64,000 nt of DNA from Eremophila alpestris peregrina (lineage: Eukaryota; Chordata; Aves; Passeriformes; Alaudidae): contig WMCF01000059.1 of assembly GCA_009792885.1 (NCBI GenBank), positions 3,430,920-3,494,919 on the forward strand, in the 5' to 3' direction. Made by a program: the position numbers and the translations under genes. Below are positions 59,894 through 64,000 of the stretch, piece by piece (positions within the stretch are counted from its first letter, which is position 1; each line of letters opens with the position of its first letter). The notes under the pieces are model-generated. The model had not been told where the DNA came from. It searched no databases and saw only the letters and a program-made list of their open reading frames with translations.

Positions 59894-62800
59894 GTAAGTA
59901 ACTTGCTCCTCTCTGCAGAGCAATCCCTGTCCCTGCCCCTCCCCAGCCCCTGGCACTTGCAGCCATCCCGAGGGGATGCAAAGCTGCGAGGAGGTGTGGG
60001 CTCAGATGTCAAACCCACACTGGCAAACGTGCCCTGTGCTGAGTGGGGAGCTATGTCCCACCCTACACACTGTGAGCAGGTCCCCCAGGGCACAGTGTGA
60101 CAGTGTGGCCCAGAAGAATCTGCAGAGCTTCACATCTTGCATAGAACTCACCAAACCCCCCAAAAGTGGTGTCCCCCAGATGTGGAGTCCAGACCCCGAA
60201 CTGGCCCCACTCTGCTCCACTGCCGTGTCGGGGCTGGGTTGGAGCAACTCAAAGGCACTGCATTCTGGCAGGGGCTGGGGAAAGGGCCTGTGCTCTGTCC
60301 AGCTCAGCTGCCCTCACCACAAACCTCTCCACAGCCCAGGAGGCCTCTGCAAGGCTCTGGAGTGATGTGGGAAGGATGGGATCCTTGGACAATGTGGCCT
60401 CAGGGATCCCAGGATCAGGGGTGCTGTAGGCAGCAGACCACAGGGGCACTGCAGCCATCAGGTCATGCCTGGCATCTGCTCACCCTGCTCAATAAAGGCC
60501 ACTGCAGGCAGGCCACCCACCCCTGCTGTCACTGGGGAAGGTCTAAGAGAAAAAACCTCCTCTGGAAACTTTGGAAGCCACACTCAGCTGAGCTGGCTCT
60601 GCTGTAGCACCTCCACTCACAGCTTTCTACAGGCCATGGCGTCTCCTTGCTCATGGAGTCACTCTGCTCTTTGTACCCATGTGACAGGGTCTGTGCAGGA
60701 TGTTGAGGTGGGAGTCCCTTTCTCCCTAAGGAACCGTCTTAAAAGTCTTCTGCAATAAACATTTCATCCCCAAGGGGATGTTTTGAACTCAGCCACAATG
60801 TGAAATTGTTGTAGCTGGTCCAGTTTATGCAGAGAGAGCAGGTACGAACCTGCTCCCAGGATTAGAGAGTATAAGGCTGTTTACTACGTCTTCTGAAGAT
60901 GTAAAGTATGAATCCTGCCCTAAATCTCAGGGCTTAGAGATTTATCCATCCCCTGCATTAGGCAACAAATCAAAGGAACTGAGGAAAAACCGCAGCTCTC
61001 CCACCCAATTTCAACAAGAGGAGCCTTCTACTCTGGGGACGCGGGAGCTTTTAAAGGTGCTTTTGATCAATTCTATTTGTGTCAGGCCCAGGTAAAGACT
61101 AATGCAGCATTCCCAGAACAATCCCTCCCTTCCAGAGCCTGCAGCTCAGTAGGAAGGCAGGGTGTGCTCTGCCCTCCTGCCCTGGGACACGGGCTCTCTG
61201 ACATGGCACAGGCAGCACCGGCAGGGACACGCTCACCAGTGACCCCAGAGCAAGGAGAGGATTGAGGGATCAGGGCATTCCCAGCTGGGAAGTGGTTGCA
61301 TCAGAAAACTTGCTCCAGGCTGTCTTGTGAGAGCAGGGGTTGGTGTCCTCATGCCGCAGGACGAGCTGCTTTGCTCTCAGCCAGGCTGTGCCCAGTGACA
61401 TGGGGTGACATGTGGGCTGCCATGTCCCTCTGGCTGCAGCCCTGCCTGGAACTAAAGCATGTGCCTGCTCAGGGACATGGCTTAATGGTGGAGCTGGCAG
61501 TGTTAGGTCAATGATCTCAGAGGGCTTGTCTAATCATAATGACCCTGTTGCTGTCTGGCACTTACCCTGACCCCAAACCTTTCCCATGGGGGTGTGTGGA
61601 CACAGCCCAGCTGCAAGGTCAGGGGAGGAGGGTGGATGCTCACAGTGACTGGTCCATCAGACTCTGCCATGAACCTCTTATTTTAAGAAGTTCCTGCTTC
61701 CCAAAAGCAGGGGTGCTACCAGACTCCATGTCATTGGGGGCATTTCCCTTTCCAAAGACTGATGGTTTTCCTGGCCTGTCTGCAGTGCTGTGTTGTGCTG
61801 CTATGAGCTCTCACTACAGGAGATGCTCTGTTACTTTCTGCAGTGTTTCTGTGGGCTCCACTGGAGTGAGGTCTTTGGGGGAATGCAGTGGCAGATCCCT
61901 GCACCCTCCAGGAAAAGCAGTCATTTACCCCCACCTACTCCTCTGTCACTGTGAGAGTGAGGGCAGCAGTGAGGGACACAATGGAGATAGACTGGTCCCT
62001 GGGAATTGCTGGAACAGGTCTAGAAATGCTGCCAGGACAGACCTTAGCACTGAGCTTAATCCCATTGGAAGGGCTCTTGGCAAGGGTGGAGACTCTCACT
62101 CATTTCTCTACCAAGAAAAGACAGAGGAAAACCACAAGGTACTGAAGAAGACAGGTGAAGGCTACCACGTGTTTCCTTCAGGTTGTGATTAAGGTCCCTC
62201 AGATCACTGTAGCAGTGACCTGGTGGCTCTGCAACAGCTCAGCAGGATCTGCTCCATCTTTCCAGGAATCAGAGGGAACAACTGTATTCCCTCAGAGTCT
62301 GATTGTGGCCAGGGGTGGAGAGCAGAGCCTGGAGAGAGACCATGGGGCTGGATCACCCTGCTCCTTGTGCCTGGGAGTGACCAAAAACCCTCACCCTCTT
62401 CCCCAGCCACATCTCAGTTCCCCCTTCCCTTTGCTGCACTTCTCAGTACCCCATCCAAGCCTGCTGAGGGCCAGAACCCACTGCTGAGCTGGCTCAAAGA
62501 TCTCCCTGCATCCTGGAATTCTGAGACTGCGAATATAAATTTCAGCCCAAAGGACTGGGAGGAAGTTGGGGCTGCTGGGGAAGTGCAGTGATTTATAGGA
62601 TACTGTTGTTATGGACACTGTGGTTACCAGAGAGAGAAGAGTGCAACCAGCTGTACATTGGTGTAAACTGGTGTGCCCTGTGCAGGACACAGAAGTGGGT
62701 CTGGGGAGCACCAGACTGGCCCCAGTGACGTCCATGTCCTGTGCAACTGCACTGGGAGAGGACAGCATTTCATGGGACATGAGGTGCTCACTACACTGCT

Positions 62801-64000
62801 CCCCTTCAGACCAAATCCTTGCTCCCTTAGGGCCAGTGTAACCATTCCTACAGTCTTGTGTTTTTCTTTGCACTTTAATCACCACCAAAACACACAGATA
62901 TTCCCCTCTCCAGAGGGTATCAAGAGAGGGGAATCTGAAGACCCCATGAGATAGGAAACATCAGAGAAATGCTGGAATGTCAGTATTAAAAGACAGGAGC
63001 ATGGAGGAAAGCCCTGTCTCCTCACTTTAGGCAGAGGCAAAGCACTGAGTTTATACTTAACCATCCTGGCTCTGCTGAAAATCAGAAGAGGACTCAGTGA
63101 GGGCAACTCACCCTTCAGGCTTTACACTGCACTTCACTGGGGGTGTTGGCCAGCAAAGGGCTGCTGCTGGGCTGGGACCCACCTGCACTGAGACACCAGC
63201 TGTGGTGCTTCTGTTCCTCTTGATGCTGGCCAAGCTTTGGCCAGGCCACGCTGTCCCACCTGGCACCTGCCCTGCAGGACACGGGCCAGCAGCAGAGCAG
63301 CCAGATGACAACAGGCAGCAGGAGCAGGAAATGCCAAAGCCTCACCTGAGGGGAACCTACAATAGAAATTGCAGGGGTAGAAGAAGAGTGGGATTGCTGT
63401 GGCTGCCCTGCCCATGTCCTCCTGCTGCAGCTCCTGTGCACAGCTGCTCCCTGCCAGCACAGGGGATCTCAGGGGTCCCAGTGCTCACAAGGGGCACTCC
63501 AAGCCTCTGACAATCACAGGTGCTGCCCCCTCAGCTCCTCTGTTGCACCTCACTCACACCACCCTGCCACTCTCATTTCCCTCTTCCCATCCCTGGGGCT
63601 CTTCTCCCCTCCTGCTGGCCGTGGCCACGGGCCAAGTGCAGGGAGCACCGAGCACCAGGAGCTGCCTCACTGCTGCACCCAGAGCCCCTCCCCATGGGGG
63701 ACACGCTGTGAGGCTGCTGGGACCCCGCTGGGATGAGTGTCAGCCACACAGGACGCGTGGCTGGTGTGAATGTGCCCTGGAAGTCCATAATCCTGGACTG
63801 TGCCTCTCCTTCCATGCTGTGCAAGGGGCATGAAAGCCCCAGTGATGGATCCCGTGGCTGTTCTCTGCAGCCCAGTGGGATGGAAAACCTCGCGCAGGTG
63901 GGCAACTGTCCCACAAGGACCAGCACAGCCTCTGGGGCTCCTGGTCCTGCACATGGATTTGTTTCTGCAGCCAAGGTGTGCTGGGGAGATAAAACCCTGG
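59894..64000 (+). other. LGR6: Start of the next LGR6 intron (runs off the window)
   Basis: The intron begins with the donor gtaagt. I saw no further LRR exon, no clear CR1 and no LTR. The 217-codon open frame at 61539-62192 has no recognisable domain and looks like chance. A short inverted repeat (8-bp arms, 4-base loop) lies at 60836-60855. A TCF/LEF-like ATCAAAGG lies near 60970. The last kilobase is moderately GC-rich unique sequence. Confidence 0.7.

Noticed and set aside
60836..60855. 8-bp inverted repeat as a hairpin RNA
   Set aside because: The arms are too short and isolated to support an RNA gene.
61539..62192. 217-codon plus-strand frame
   Set aside because: No recognisable domain or family pattern; it lies in an LGR6 intron and fits chance in GC-moderate DNA.

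Overview
This is a non-coding-rich vertebrate nuclear segment, almost certainly from a bird. The evidence is about sixteen fragments of CR1 (chicken repeat 1) LINEs, most with the CR1 3'-end octamer (ATTCTGTG/ATTCTATG-type) and cut off at the 5' side. There are also avian-type ERV long terminal repeats, two of them of kinds I associate with passerines. There is no bacterial or viral gene organisation, and no operon-like run of long ORFs. A 225-base N run (25970-26194) marks an assembly gap or masked stretch.

The only coding sequence I can defend is two 72-bp exons on the + strand, at 48976-49047 and 59822-59893. Each has canonical AG/GT splice sites, is phase 2 at both ends and encodes exactly one 24-residue leucine-rich repeat. 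Joined, they give the first two LRRs of an R-spondin receptor of the LGR4/5/6 family, and the residues fit LGR6 best. They are separated by a 10,774-bp intron. At least 4.1 kb of the following intron lies to the right, and up to 49 kb of intron 1 and/or upstream DNA lies to the left. I did not find exon 1 (signal peptide plus cysteine-rich N-cap) or the third LRR exon, so both probably lie outside the window.

Layout. 1-640: a 23-bp minisatellite and a short CpG-rich patch. 641-6240: unique DNA with two CR1 fragments and small tandem repeats, including five E-box-bearing 16-bp units at 6012-6088. 6380-7330: a CpG-island-like block that could be a promoter. 7331-25500: unique DNA with CR1 copies, a 43-bp tandem repeat, an ATT microsatellite, a probable solo LTR at 12204-12749 and a CR1 nested inside an older CR1 at 20858-22085. 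25512-26964: a long LTR element with an internal 39-bp array interrupted by the N run. 26965-48975: unique DNA with CR1 fragments and a probable LTR at about 43.34-43.56 kb. 48976-64000: the two LGR6 exons and their introns, with three CR1 fragments and a CpG-retaining anomaly at 55.4-56.1 kb.

Most open reading frames in the window are chance frames in GC-rich unique DNA or antisense CR1, or frames running through the N run, and I do not annotate them as genes. I found no convincing new biological system. The most useful leads are the gap length matching a whole number of repeat units, the CpG-island-like block with an E-box tandem array upstream, and the missing first exon.
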